In this document: piece after piece, positions 1 through 12,965 of the stretch
Numbering within the stretch: position 1 is the stretch's first letter
Layout: every line of letters starts with the position of its first letter
Translations under genes and position numbers: made by a program
The notes under the pieces: generated by a model
What the model saw: only the letters and a program-made list of their open reading frames with translations
Told to the model about the DNA's origin: nothing
Database searches by the model: none
Assembly: GCA_002633005.1 (NCBI GenBank)
Contig: NMRA01000198.1
Span: forward strand, 8,045 to 72,044
Reading direction: 5' to 3'
DNA: 64,000 nucleotides
Source: Phoronis australis
Taxonomy: Eukaryota; Phoronida; Phoronidae

Positions 1-2340
1 TATGTCTAGGATAACCAACCAACCTTATTTTAGCTCAAAATGACATGGAAAAAGGTTGCCTTCGCCTTTAAGCAGTCCTTGAAGGGGGCCATTGGTGACA
101 TTTAAGTGACCACCTTTTTCGTGTTTTTATTGACAAATTATTAAAGGGCCGCTCACGCAGAGAGGGCCCAATGTTGGAATTCAGTGATTACTTCTATTTT
201 CCTGTTTTTGTGAAATCGCACAAGCGGCTTTCATATTGAGGAATGTCATTTCTTGCTGAGTTACACGACGTGTGAAAGAATCAAATGTCACTCTTTCCCA
301 AGCTTAATGATTTTTAGTCTATCATACCACTTTAGACGGGATCCTCTCTCGGTGGGGCGGTTCGGGAAAATTGACCGTTTGGTCAATGGGCAGCGCACCA
401 TAGGGCGCTGGCGGGAGGGCTATAGCCCCACTTTTTTCAGTGCTACGCTGCATATGGTCTATAGGCGGTGCACTACGGGGGGACTGAGGGGGTTTTAGCC
501 CCCACTTTTTTCAGTGCTGTTCCCTGTGCCTCTATACACCTCCGACATGTCTCTGCCAACCACTCACGAGTGGAAGTTGAGATTCCAAATTCATCAAAAA
601 CACAAAACATTAGTGCACAGCACAGAAGTTACCTTGTAAGAAATGACGATGCGTCACTGAACTTAGTTGAAGGCTGACTTGGGAAAATTCTACCAATCAT
701 CAGACCACCATGTCGCAATGAAGTACTATAACGATGACAGTGATAAGTTCATGAATGTCGAACAGCTCTAAATGCTTTATTGAATCAAAAACTAGACTAG
801 TGAAATTTAAACAATTGTAAACCGTAGATCGAAAAATAAGTTCAAGTCATTGTTCATAAATTTGTAAAGATTGTCTTTGCATTTCCTTGTCACAGTAGTA
901 TTGTGCAATGAATTTTAGTGGCTCTTCAAAACCGAATCGTTTGCTTGCCATTCCCGTGCATACTGCACAGGCTGGGCACGTCATGACTCAGTTACGTACC
1001 CACGTTAAAAATAAGGTGTAGTCATGCATTAGACCGGCGTAGAATCCGCGGCCAGTGATTGACGAGAAATGAACTTGAAGTGCAGGCGTTGAAGTGTGTA
1101 CATTTTTGGGACACACGTTCATTTTCCCCAGCCGCCCGGCAGAATCTGGACAAGTGGCCGCCGTTTCAACAAGGAATTTTGATGAGCTCTATAGGCCAAG
1201 GACTTCGGGGACCATACCTTTAAAAAAAATCTTCAGGGAATGACCCTATTAAAATGAACTTTTCCCGAAACCGTTGGGGATCAAAAAACGATCTTTGGAG
1301 CCAGAACACGGGCATAGGTTCGATCTAAGCCGCACGTCCCAAATGAATCGTAGCGGAGCTGACCAGCGACTAGCATTAGTTCATCGAATTGCACGTGCAT
1401 GGATCAGACTTCCCGAGGACCGCCACGACACCGGCCACCGTGGCTTAGGGCTAACGCTACTGAATTTCTGCTTTCAAATCTGGATTTAAGCAAAATGACT
1501 AAGTCCGCGCATACACACACGCAAGCGTGTCCAAATACAATTAAATGTTTTTTCATGTGAAACCATACTCAATGTTCTTTGAACATTGACTTGGGTGAGT
1601 TCTTAGTTTTCTTGGAGTCATACTAGGATATACCCGATCAAGTAGACTACTGCGTTTCAAGTCATACACTATAGGCACCTGACGTTTCAAATTGGAAGCT
1701 CGCGCCGTATGACGTCATATGACGTAGCGATGCGAGCCTCATTTGCATATGTTAGTGACATCTGTTGGTTCAAAAAAGAGGCTCATGCCCGAGTACATGC
1801 CTGGGAAGAAGCATCTTTTGGAAGGGTAAACATGTCACGTTCAAAGCATCCCAGTGCCAGTAATATGCAGTCTCTGAGGACCAAAGTGGTGTCATTTTAT
1901 AGCTAAAGAGTTAATCTTTCAAAAATAATGCTTGGATTCCAGATAACTTGAACATTTACTTTTGAAATCACATTTGAAATCACGTTAAAATGCGCTAAAA
2001 CAGTTGTCCCTTCCTGGTTATCTCTTCCTGGTAATACTATAGAAAGTATAGTCTTGGATAATATAAATAGACTATATATATTAGTATGGAAACATAACTT
2101 ATAACAAAAATATACTATATAGGTTTAACGAATAAGCACTACTATCTAAAAATAATTGACCAATATGCTACTTATTAAATTACTTAACTAACTTACAAGG
2201 ACACTACAAATTCTCCTAATACCAAGGGTAAGGCACAAACCCCTGAATTTACAATAATGGGCAATTACCCAAGGGACTAGGAGAAAACCCGGGGCATAAG
2301 TTATGACCTAGGTACATCAGGACGCTGTACCGCCTCTAAC
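1..2340. other. Intergenic stretch upstream of the RBM45-like gene
   Basis: I see no convincing exon here. Open frames are short and resemble no family I know. The only structured part is the dispersed repeat at about 356-540. The segment around 2040-2240 is strongly AT-rich. Confidence 0.5.
356..540. repeat. Dispersed repeat, tandem dimer (copy 1)
   Basis: Two imperfect units of about 85 bp each contain a 'gggcggtgcac' or 'gggcagcgcac' start, a run of 'agcccc' and the end 'acttttttcagtgctg'. The same two-unit arrangement recurs at about 41760-41885. The shared structure at two distant loci marks an interspersed repeat. Its class cannot be told from the sequence. Confidence 0.6.
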
Positions 2341-2346
2341 AACTTG

Positions 2347-2876
2347 TTAGAGTTGGTAAAGCCGCGTGACGTTCCTGGTGGAAGTGGCCAGGAGATCACG
2401 CAGCGAACGGCGAGAGTGCTGCGCCAACTCCATAGCCACTTCGCCCAGGTATTGGGGCGCCATTGGGATTTACCCAATGGCGAGGTGTGGAGAATTGGAC
2501 TCCTACTGGAGTAGGAGTCGATTCAGCGGAACCTCCCCTTTTTATGGAACTTTATAAACCGCTTTACATGTGCGGCAAAGACGAAGTGGTTGTTTTTAAA
2601 GTACCCCAACCACCGGAGTACATCCTCAGGCGCACCTCCAAAACAGTGGAGATGCAAACCCAAGTCTGCACCACAGTGGCGCTTCAGGAGGTCAAAGACA
2701 AATTCCTGGCCCTCCTGGAAGCGTGGGTTGTCAAGGGAACCATGAAGGTGGATCACCACGACTTTGTTTTTGAGGCTGGGGGAACTGGCCCGGACCTTAG
2801 CAAAGATCCGCACCATCTCCTGCAAATCCTCTTTTTGAGTGGCGACCTCGTGGCGACTTGGTTTTTTAACCATTCT
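2347..2876 (-). pseudogene. TatD-family (TATDN2-like) DNase relic
   Basis: Read on the minus strand, the segment resembles the C-terminal half of TatD-type metal-dependent DNases. A block 'QKEDLQEMVRIF' precedes 'VVVIHLHG'. Next come 'LGLHLHCFGG', matching the family's IHLHCF motif, and 'WLGYFKNNHFVFAA', matching the WL..FP...FGF stretch. After an in-frame stop near 2523 and a frame change, 'RLLL' and then 'YLGEVAMELAQHSRR' and 'TRNVTRLYQL' match the family's C-terminal end, closing with a stop at 2347-2349. Further stops lie between these blocks, and the N-terminal metal-binding HxH part was not found. I read it as a broken, non-functional copy, either a retrocopy or cargo of a lost element. 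It lies about 0.5 kb upstream of the RBM45-like start codon. Confidence 0.6.
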
Positions 2877-3411
2877 TAAATTTACTGTTTGTGTGTCAAA
2901 TGTTAAAATGCAATACGATAAAATCTGCAAAACTTACCTTACAGTGGGGAGTTTGTGTGTTAAGTCTTTGAATAGATGCATTGAGCTGGTACCAAACATC
3001 CAAAATGTCCTAATTTGTTTAAGAAATTACTAATCTCCCAAGACTTCAGACTCGTTGCAAGTGAGCCAAACTCGTCATGGCAAAATTCAAACTCAACGCA
3101 CTGACGAGTCAAAATAGGCTGTGGAGTACACTGACTCAACAAAAGTAGCATTCCTGATACAAGCGCGGGACCCCAGATTGGCGCTATAAACTTCTAAAAT
3201 CGTCTATTTCTGTCAACAGCTAGTGTTGATCAGTGTGCTCACAGTCTGAGCATCGTTTTGAAAACGTCTCATTTGCTTTGCTTCGCAAAAGCAAAAATTA
3301 CACCATTGTATTTTTGCTTTGAGACAATCGTTGTATGAGTTTTTGAGTAGGTGCCGTGCGCTTCCACTTTATACTCCGGGCCCCGCAATTGCTGGCATTA
3401 CTGTAGGTTAC

Positions 3412-6400
3412 ATGACAACTGGGTCTGGGTAAAGATGACCCAGCAAGAACCAGACTATCAGTTCTGTGACACAGTAAGAGTTTTTAGTTCAATCCAGTTC
3501 TTATCACTCAAATAGTGTGTTTGTAGGAAACTGAACAGGGATTGGTAGAAATCACCGAATTTGGGTTTAGTACCCTTTAACAAGATCAGTTCCAAAAACA
3601 AATCTGTTTTTGCTTGTCATGATCAAGAATTTTTAAACATTGGAGCAAAATTTCTGGAGCCTGATGAGGGGAATTTCAAGAGAGAAATGGATCCAGGATT
3701 TGGCCTTAAAACTGAGGCATCTAGGGCCCTGATTAGAGATATCTATTCTTAATTTATTTATGAATTTGTGAATGACATATTTAGATCTCTATAAAACAGA
3801 GCTGAATTTAACAAAGTCTCACTCATCAGTGGATCTAGAGAATCTGTCGCCCAATTACTATGGGAACCTAATTGTTTAAAGGATACCTGGGTGTGTTGCC
3901 CAACCCATTCTTGAACCTGTATACTACAAGAAACCTCTAGGCAAAGTTTCACCCAGTCCAACCCCAAATACCACATTTCTCCACTCTTATCATTAATCTG
4001 TTTTCCTTTCAGGAGGACCTCTGATCCCCCATTTAGTAGACTCTTCTTGATTGGTAAGCGTGGTCAGTTCAACGACGTTGAGAAGTTGAAAGCAAATTTT
4101 ACCCCATATGGCAATGTGAAGGATGTGTTTGTGTTGATGGAGAAATCTATGGAGAGAGACAAAGGTGTGTAAGCCACTTGTACTGTCACAAAGGAAGGTC
4201 TTTATTATTACTCTTCTTCTTTTCACTCATTGCACTATTCACTATATTTGAAAAGGTCTGATACGTGTGTAGAGAGGCATGTTTGGCATGCCAGAATTGT
4301 CTGCTAAAAGTGATTGAATTAGTATTGTAACATTGCATTGTGGTACTTGTGTTTCATTCTTTGCCTGCAAAATGGGCAACGTGTTCAGCTAGTTAAAGTA
4401 ACTTGTTATAACAATTTAATATTAACAATTCAAGGAAGATTGGGATGTGAAAACACACAATAAAGATTGAGCCTTGATTCTATGTTTGCCCAGATGTAGA
4501 AGTCATTGTGTATTGCAGGTTTAGCCTACGTTCAGTTCACGAAGACTTCAGAAGCTGCCAAAGCTCTGGATGATCTCAATGGCAAGTCATTCCTAAATGA
4601 TGACAGACCTATCAAGGTAATGCATGTCAGCTGTTTGTAACACCTGTCGGGATGCCTAGACTTACCTGCTTGTGCAATCACCACCAAATTTTTGTCACAG
4701 AATTATAGTTGGAGACTATGCCTCGTACTCCTAAGGATGCTAGAAATCCTTCTGTCACTTGGTTACCTATTTGAAGACATGGCTGACAAATACTGTGCAT
4801 TGGGTGTATGAGTAGTATTGTCAAGTTTTGTTCAAGTGAACACCAATGTCCTTATTACTAACACCAGGCATGTGTTCAGTAGACGCTAGGACCTACGCTA
4901 GGACCTAGCTAAAACCTAGTCAAAGTCATGTGTTCTCATTTAAAATACACGGCAATATCTCACGTAATCTCGCGAAGTCTTGCTTTTTAGCGAGGTCCTA
5001 GCGTTACTGCTGGTTGCATGCAACACTATGGAATTGCCTAATAATGACATTGGCTTAAGTTTATTGAGTGAATATTTTATTCATAAAAATAATCTAACCT
5101 TGTTCAAATTTAAATTGTTTTTATATTAAAAGTGTCCACCAGTGTTTATTATGGTATTTCTGCCATTTGATTGACTGAGATGTGGTACAACAACCTGTAG
5201 TATAGCATAAATGACCAACTGAAGATGGATATCACTTTTCATTCTGATGTCACCTTAGGGACAAGTCCAAGTTGTTATTGTTGCCCTTAATAGGTGATTC
5301 CAGCCTGCAGTTCTGGGGGGAAGAAGGAGGCTGGTGAGGAGACAAAGATGTTACGACTGTTTGTCAAGATTCCTGTAGAGTGGGACGAGGACAAATTTAA
5401 ATCTGCTTTTGAGGTCAGTTACTTGCATGCCCATCTATGTCAGTTTGATGCTGCACAATGTCACATAAACCAACTTGTGATTCAAACCATTCACAATACG
5501 TTATGGAATTGGTCTCAATTGTACCTTTGTCAAAATAGGTGTGAATTGTACCTAAGTCAAGATTGGTGTGAATTCTGGGTTTGGAAAGAACCTATAGTTT
5601 GTTGTTGCTTGTGGCCAGGCTGTTCAAGTAAACTTATCAATTGTATCATTTTATTTGCCGATCATAATGTCTAACAATAATGAACTGTTAGTTCTTTGCA
5701 AGAAAAAAATTTCTTATCGTGTTACTTAACATCTAGTTGAAGCCCGTTTCAAAGTAGTAAGTGGTCTATATCCAAAGTTAGTGCCTTTAGTGGAATGTGG
5801 GTTTATTAGCGTTGGAATTTGTCAAAGTACAATCTTCAAATTGTGAGTTACACGATAAATTCTTCACGTGATCTCCTCTCACATCAAAAAACATAAGAAT
5901 GGAGTTTAGCAGGAAGTGGTTGAGTGCGCTGCTTAATGGCATTCATCAGAACACCGTGAAGGGTCTAAGTCCTTCAAGTGCATATACCCTTGTTGAACTC
6001 TACAAATCACAGTTGTTTGAGCCACGCATCGTGCATATTAATCCAAAAGGTTCTCGTTCACACTGTTTTGATTCGTGTTTGTGATGACTTGTCGCACACA
6101 ATTCTCTGCTGCCTTCTGTTTTTCAGCCTAATGGATTCGAAATGACACCGCGTAAATAAAATCGTTTAAAGAAACCTTATTGGTGAATGTTTGGTTTATT
6201 TATGGTGTAGTCAGACTTACTAGCCTCGTGTTAATAGATTACACTGGCTGGACTTAATGAATAGTTAGAGAGGAGCACTTGAACAGGGCTCAACACTAAC
6301 GGTTGCCCGATTGCCCGTGTACATGTAGATTTTGCGTCGGGCAAGTGGAATTTGAAAAGTACTTGCCCGATGGGCAAGTTAAAAAGCTAGCCGCATAGGC

Positions 6401-9400
6401 AAGTAGATCCTAAGATTGTCTGCTCGACATTTGCTCCAAAGTAATGAACCCCCGACACAAGCTTAAAAACCGTCGAAAAAGCTCCTGTGGCCGTCAAAGA
6501 AACTCCCGTCTTCGAATGAGCACCGAAAGGAAAATAGAACGAGTGTGATAAAGCGTGCACAGATGACGCTCGCGGTCAAATCCTTTCGATTCTCTGAACG
6601 TGCCCTGCAGTTTCTGAATAAGTTGTCACGTGATACTACTGATCGTCTGCACTCTGGCAAAACGTCTAAACATGGAAGCCGTCCAGGCCTGGACGGCATT
6701 GGTTTAGTTACTGAAAAACGAGTTCAGGAAGAATCAAAGCAATAATATGAAACGAAAAGAGTGCGGGGATGGGTTCCATCATGGGAAATTAGGTTTTCTG
6801 GAATGCGAGACAGTGAACAAGGGATGACGTTTGATTTTTGCCGGCGTTTACCCATGTACAGCTGGATGCACCGCGTTCGTCAGCGGATGTAAGTCATACA
6901 GATAAGCGCAAAAGCTAAAAAGTGAATGATTGACGACATATTTTCTACACTACACAGCAGTTTAAAAGGCCTTGTATTTATTCAGGGGGAATTCCAAAGG
7001 ACATTGATTATTCTTATGAATTTCCCGGCTCCCAGTGGCGACTCCCGAAAGAAGAGGAATACCGTCTTCGGGATTGCCGTTCTGAAGTCTGAAGGGTGAC
7101 TTTTTCGCGGTCTATCTATTTTTCAAAAATGTAATTATTTGTTGAAAATAAAAGTACATGTGGCATTATTATATGTTAAAATTTGATTTTAATTTAATAC
7201 AAGGTACCGATGACCAAAACTGTGCAAGATTTTTACGGATAGCAAAAATTGAAACTCAAGTTTAATGCATGAGTGCGTATAAACTAATGAATACACAGAA
7301 GTGTCTAGAGTTCATACCCTAGCTCATTTCAGCGCCTGTGAACGTGTGACAATGGTTCAGATACCTGAGTTACTCTTCTAATTTGTCTCTCTAGTGTTTT
7401 GACACACCTTATAAATAAATGTTCTATAAGAAGAATCGTTAAAAAAATAGCAACTCATGTATATAGCGTGCACAACACAAGAGGAGGCTCAGCACAGGCA
7501 GCCCTACGGTAACACATTACCTATGTGCACATGCACAGTGCTATTTGGGATTGTACTTGGGGCAAGTGAATTCGTTGTTCGGGCAAGTAAAAATTTCAAC
7601 TACTTGCCCGAAGGGCAAGAGGCTTAAAAAGTTAATGTTGAGCCCTGTTGAAACTTGTTTACTCTAGGGTTTGTTAACTTTGCCTGTGTTTTTTTGTTGA
7701 GAAATGGTAACTGTCAACTGTGCTGACAATGATGGCAGAGCCACTGACTATTGTCCTGTAATTGGAACATGTTCTGTGCTAGATTACATTATTAACATGG
7801 TCTGTGCTAGATAACATTATTTTGTTTTTTTGTTATCAGGAGTTTGGCACAGTGGACAAAGTCAAAGTATTATATGACCACAGGACAAATAAACCCAAAG
7901 GTCTCGGTTTTGTCACCTACTTCAAGGCCTATGATGCTGCCATGGCGTTTGAAAACTGTGCAAATTGTAAGTCAAGCCAAATATCTGCGAAACTGTTTGA
8001 TTTAGTTCATCTGTAAAGTATTTTCTGAAAGTAGAAAGCATGTAGAATATGATTTTGGACAATATACCAACCATTGTTTTTTGTTTATTATTTAATCAGG
8101 GAACGCAGCTGTTAGTAAGTTAAAAACCAGTATATTAATCTCTCTAGTGTCAATGACATACATGGAAGTGATTAATTTATCTAAACTATGATTTTAATAT
8201 TCATGATAAGTGCTTGTAAACTGTGCCTTTGACTGGGCCATGAGGTGTTGTCGTGTCAATAAAACCTTCCTTTGACTGGATTATGTGACCATGTCTTTTT
8301 AGTAAAAGTAAAGCAAAAAAGGTGCATTTTATGTGTCAAATCTTCAATATAGCACCTTTATGCAACTGAAACATTAGTATTACTGACGCCAATTTGGAGA
8401 AGAACATATCAGAAAGTTTCATTTTTATCCAATCGGCCGTTTCATAGTTTTGATGTTTTGAATTTTGACATTTTCCAGGGTTACACATGGTAAATAGATA
8501 TTTCAACATTAATACATAAACTTGCTTTGCTAAGTGGGCCTACATCAGTTGTTTTGATTTGGGACGTTTTGTCAGTGTGATCGTTAAGAAAATTAAAGGG
8601 ACATTGTCGTTTCTATGGTCGAACAATGTATTTTGGAATCATTGTTGGATGGGATAGACTTTATTGACATTGATTAGAGATATAAGCAATAAAATTTGTT
8701 GTGTTTTTGTGATTTTTATTACAAATCCCCAGTTCCCAACTGTGTGCCAGACATTTGCTGAAATCATGACCTGTGACTTTACCAGTTAAGTACATGTAAC
8801 ATACTCTTATTTGTCATTTATCGAGTGTGATTTAGCTTCACCAACAGAGTGTTTGACTGAGACCGTGAGATTTCAAATTCGAATCACTGCTGGGACTGAT
8901 TTCAGGAAGCCGCTTTTGTCATTTTTTGTCACATCACTGAGTAGTTGGAGGATGCAGTAAACTATTGTACTTACAGAATGGTGAAAATTGAATGCTTGCT
9001 GGTTAGTTACTGTTGTTGTATCTATGACTTGGATCTCTCGTAGCACACAAACCTGTTTTTGCTGACATCAATCGTCCCGAGTCGAGAGATAGAGAGGACC
9101 GGGGACGCAGTCGTCACGAGTCGCCGCCTCGACGTGATGATTATGGGTTTGACCAGGACCCATTCCCTAGATACGGGAGACATGATGATAGAGACTCGTT
9201 TGGTCCCCCTTTGCGACACCATAATGACTTGCTAGCCTGGCCCTCAAGACATATGGGCCAGATGTTTCCAAGTAAGCACTTTGTGTTTGTTCAATGCTGC
9301 CAGACAGTACTGTCTCCTTATTGGTGTTCAATGCTGCCAGACAGTACTGTCTCCTTATTGGTGTTCAATGCTGCCAGACAGTACTGTCTCTTTATTGTTG

Positions 9401-11829
9401 TTCAATGCTGCCAGACAGTACTGTCTCATTGTTGTTCAATGCTGCCAGACAGTACTGTCTCCTTATTGTTGTTCAATGCTGCCAGACAGTACCGTCTCCT
9501 TATTGTTGTTCTTAGAGTTTCTTCTTGCTTGTCTTTACTGACAGGTTTTTTGTTGAAGCTAAAATTGCGCTATTGACATGTTTTCTACCACCATGTTACC
9601 CAAGTATAGATAAGTTCATGAAAGGCAACTCAGATGACACACAGTCTAATTACTTGCTGTTATGTGTTTCTGCACCGTGGCTTTTGACTTCAAATATCCC
9701 AAGTGTGTATGAGCTCTTCAACTGTCTGTTTGCAGACTCTGTCATGTCTCCAGTGGCAGACGTCCCTCACAATGGCAACTGCAGGTTAGGGGTCAGACTC
9801 TCTGGTAACTGTAGCAATGAAATGCTGACCAGGCTGTTTGGAATTATCCCCGGACTGGAGTTCTGCGATATCAACACTGATCCTGCTACCGGCACAGGTA
9901 TACATTGTCTTGCAAAGTGGGTGGATGTGAAGTTATCAAGTATTTACTATAAAACCATGTGGATACACGTCTTTAAATAGTTGAGGATATGTTTGTTAAT
10001 ATCATCCAGTTGTATGATGTCTTATAACTTGGCGATGATTATTGATTAAAAGATCTGAATCCTGATATAAATATGTATTAGCCAGAAAGGGTGTTCTTGT
10101 TAATTCACAATTGGACTTGCATATGACAACCATGTAAACTCATTGATATTTTTGTGTTGCTTTCTCATAAAATCTTGAGCTTTGCATCTCAGTTTGATGA
10201 TGCCTCTTTCAGCTATGGCCTTAGTGAAGTACTCCACCCCTCAGAGCGCAGCGTATGCCAAGAGTCAGCTGGACATGTTCGAATATCCACATATGTTCCC
10301 CATGAGGGTCGACTTTGTGGATCCACCTATGTGAGTATTCATGTGTAGATAGTGATGGTTTTAATCTGAATATTCACATGTAAGTAGTGGTGATATTGCT
10401 ATGAATATTCACAAAATAATAACTCTCATTATTCACCTAATACCCAATATAACGTCTCTGAATGTTACATGCGCCTTGACTGCACAGTCTTGCTCACATT
10501 TCAGGGACACAGGACCAGGAGCTAGCAATGACCAGATCCAACAGGTATACCGTCCACTGATTTCTGCTTTAGATCTCCAATATTAATAATATTCTTAAAT
10601 GAACACTTACTTTGATCTGATTTTTAAGAAAACATTCTGATAATTTTCAAATTTCTCCACTTGCTCAACATTTTATGTCAGTGCTCTTAGAACTGCTGTC
10701 AAGTTCTCTATTTAAGTCAAAATATGGATTTTGAATGTGGATACACCATGTGTTCAGTTCAACACTACAGATTGTCAGAGTTTCTTATGACCTGTTCAAA
10801 GGTAGTGGCATGTTACAATGTCCCCATCCTAGACTGATCATTTCAATTATTGCATACTGAAGCATATCTCACAAGTCCAGCAAAGGTGAGCCACATGTTA
10901 GCCAACGGTGTGCGAATGATGACTTGAGTAATGGTCCCTATGAAGTTGACAATGAATGCATCAATAGGTCCTTAACAATCCCAGAAGTGTTACATGACTG
11001 GCATTTTTGTTATTACTCCCCAGGCACTCAAAGTGCTTCAAGCTGCAGGTCTGAACACTAAGGCTCTAGCTGAACAACCCCGGGGTGGTGGTGCTCAGCT
11101 GGCCTCTGGAATTGAACTGCCACCGGAGAAACCTCTCTTGCCCATCAGCACCCCTCATGCGGAGCGCCTGTTCATAGTCTGTGAAAAGAGCATGTCTGAA
11201 CGGGCCCTAAGGAGTATCTTCTGCCGCTTTGGCAACCTTATCGAAGTGTTTCTTCTCCCTGGTGAGTTCTGGTCTTATTTGACGGAGGGGCCAGTGAAGT
11301 GTTGTACGGTAATACTTTACTTAGCAAATAATGTGGCCCACAAGTGAAATTCTGTTATGTCAAATTTCTCCACATCAATGAAGGTGAAGAAAATTTTTAT
11401 TTGTTACTAGCACAGTATGTACTGTGTAGGTGTCATAAAACTTTTCTGCAATGTTTCCATTATTTGTAGCAAGTAATCTGACTTTGAAGCACGGAAAATG
11501 ACATTTATTGAGTGGAGAATTACTGTATTGGCATTTAAAAGGTAACATTTTGATGATGATTTATCAAGGTTACCCTCCAAGTGAGTGTGTTCACAGTTTA
11601 ACACACTTCAATGACTAGTAGTTTGTGGTCATTGTAAATAGGGGTGCGTTTGCTTTGTCGCAGCAAGTTCAAATTTCTTGGTGTGAATGTTACAGGACGT
11701 AACCACGGGTATGCAAAGTTTGGGTCCAAAGACAGCGCTAGTGAGGCTGTGCGCGTTCTTCATCGCCAGGATGTGTTTGGCTGCTTTATGAAGGTCATGA
11801 TAGCTGACCCTGAGAAGGGGCCACAGTGA
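3412..11829 (+). CDS. RBM45: RNA-binding protein 45-like, four RRMs, 11 coding exons
   Basis: Exons: 3412-3428, 4013-4164, 4519-4616, 5294-5413, 7840-7966, 9044-9271, 9736-9897, 10213-10330, 10505-10544, 11024-11261, 11696-11829. All phases join, giving 477 aa; human RBM45 is close to 476 aa. RRM1 (about residues 13-95) has 'LFLIGK' and 'KGLAYVQF'. RRM2 (109-180) has 'LFVKIP' and 'KGLGFVTY'. An arginine/aspartate-rich linker follows. RRM3-like residues 265-340 contain 'IIPGLEFCDI'. RRM4 (about 401-473) has 'LFIVCE', 'IFCRFGNLIEVFLLPG' and 'HGYAKF'. The family binds RNA in the nucleus and, in vertebrates, self-assembles and acts in neural RNA metabolism. The first exon carries only 17 coding nt; it was chosen because it gives an ATG, a GTAAAG donor and the required phase 2. 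That exon is the least certain part. The family call is firm. Confidence 0.9.
4862..5025. mobile_element. Small MITE-like inverted repeat in RBM45 intron 3
   Basis: The left arm contains 'cagtagacgctaggacct'. The right arm, reverse-complemented, reads 'cagtaacgctaggacctcgc'. The motif 'acgctaggacct' is repeated once inside the left arm. The short size, terminal inversion and lack of coding capacity fit a MITE. No target duplication was identified. Confidence 0.45.
6284..7647. mobile_element. Non-autonomous hAT-like DNA element in RBM45 intron 4
   Basis: The 1364-bp element begins CAGGGCTCAACACTAAC and ends GTTAATGTTGAGCCCTG, an imperfect terminal inverted repeat. It is flanked on both sides by TTGAA (6279-6283 and 7648-7652), which reads as a 5-bp target-site duplication. 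Just inside each end lie several copies of TTGCCCG in both orientations, as expected for subterminal transposase-binding motifs. The interior has only short open frames and no transposase I can recognise. The CAGGG terminus suggests a hAT-type element; the 5-bp duplication would fit a 5-bp hAT group, but the superfamily is inference. Confidence 0.7.
9290..9511. repeat. 37-bp minisatellite, six copies, in RBM45 intron 6
   Basis: Copies begin at 9290, 9327, 9364, 9401, 9435 and 9472. The unit is 37 bp with one 34-bp copy. Each unit carries 'agacagtactgtct', a perfect 14-bp palindrome (one substitution in the last copy). The array lies about 20 bp downstream of the exon 6 donor. It keeps all three forward frames open, which explains the spurious overlapping reading frames there. 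Confidence 0.9.
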
Positions 11830-12575
11830 CCTGGTGTAATGCTTACTGTGTTGCAGGTGAGTAACACTTGTTCTCACTTCATTGTCTCTTGTTTGAGGTT
11901 AACACTTGTCAAGGGTTGTTTCATGTTCTCAAGAAAATACAGAAAGCTGCATGCTATTAACGCCGTCTGTCCTCTTTTGAATGGACCTATCATTGCTAAA
12001 ATGGTGGATTGTGAAAAAGTGATTGTTGATTATTGCCCCGAGATTTAGCATAATATGCAGTGAGTTGTTTTGACCGAGCTTTGAGCAATAGTGAACTATC
12101 AGTTCTTGCAAAGCTCAGAAATCCCTTCCAATCAAAGTGAGGAACAAGTTGAGATCAGTTTTATTACTTAGAGCAATGGGTCTAAAGTCAAGATAGTCTT
12201 TCTTTAGCAAGGCAAAGGGAAAAATGCCTCAGTTGACTGTAATTGCAGAGCAAACAGATGGATTACATTACACTCTGTCGCAGCCCTTACTAACTCCACA
12301 GACTGAGCACTTCCCTTTCAGTTACTGCATTTTTGTTAGAGTCAGCTTTGTTGAAAAATCCTTGATGTCTGCATTGGAGCTGCACGCCGGGTTACTTTTA
12401 GTGCTTGAGCTAAAAATGTTTGTTGTTTGCAACAAAAGTCAACTGTGGCCCTTTCCCCAACTTTTGCATACTGGAATGAGAAAAACACTAAAGATATTTT
12501 GTAGTGCACATATCTAAGACTATTTTGAGATCATTTTGGTACACACTGTAAACCCTATTGCATGTGGTTGAAAAC

Positions 12576-12581
12576 AATAAA
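12576..12581 (+). terminator. Candidate polyadenylation signal of RBM45-like gene
   Basis: AATAAA lies about 750 bp downstream of the stop codon at 11827-11829, on the same strand. Nothing between the stop and this site looks like another exon. Confidence 0.4.
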
Positions 12582-12828
12582 AACAGACGAAGGTCCTTGA
12601 ATGGGAATGGTTTGTGTGTTTGATTCTTGCCACAGGGAATTCAATATCGCATTGAGTGTGTGTATTAGTAACAAGTGTCTACCAATGCTACCTTTGTCCA
12701 ATTGTATATCACTCAATTTCATTCTTATTACTCTGTGTATTCCATCTAGATCTGACGTAATACAGACGACACGTCATATTACAAGACTGACTTTTAATGA
12801 GAAGACATTTGATTAATGTTTGGCGACA

Positions 12829-12965
12829 AGATGGTGATTGGACGACTGTATGCTGCAGTTGACTGGCCGAGCCATTATGATAGTGAAGGTGCTGAGATGG
12901 TGATTGGACGACTGTATGCTGCAGTTGACTGGCCGAGCCATTATGATAGTGCAGGTGTTGATGAT
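12829..12965. repeat. Two-copy 66-bp tandem repeat
   Basis: The unit starting 'agatggtgattggacgact' occurs at 12829 and 12895 with very few differences, and a partial third copy follows as 'atgatggcgattgga'. It is non-coding and lies 3' of the RBM45-like gene. Confidence 0.85.

Noticed and set aside
9211-9576. Three overlapping frames of 73-121 residues with a repeated LPDSTVS-type pattern
   Set aside because: They translate the 37-bp minisatellite in RBM45 intron 6; the first starts inside exon 6 in the wrong frame.
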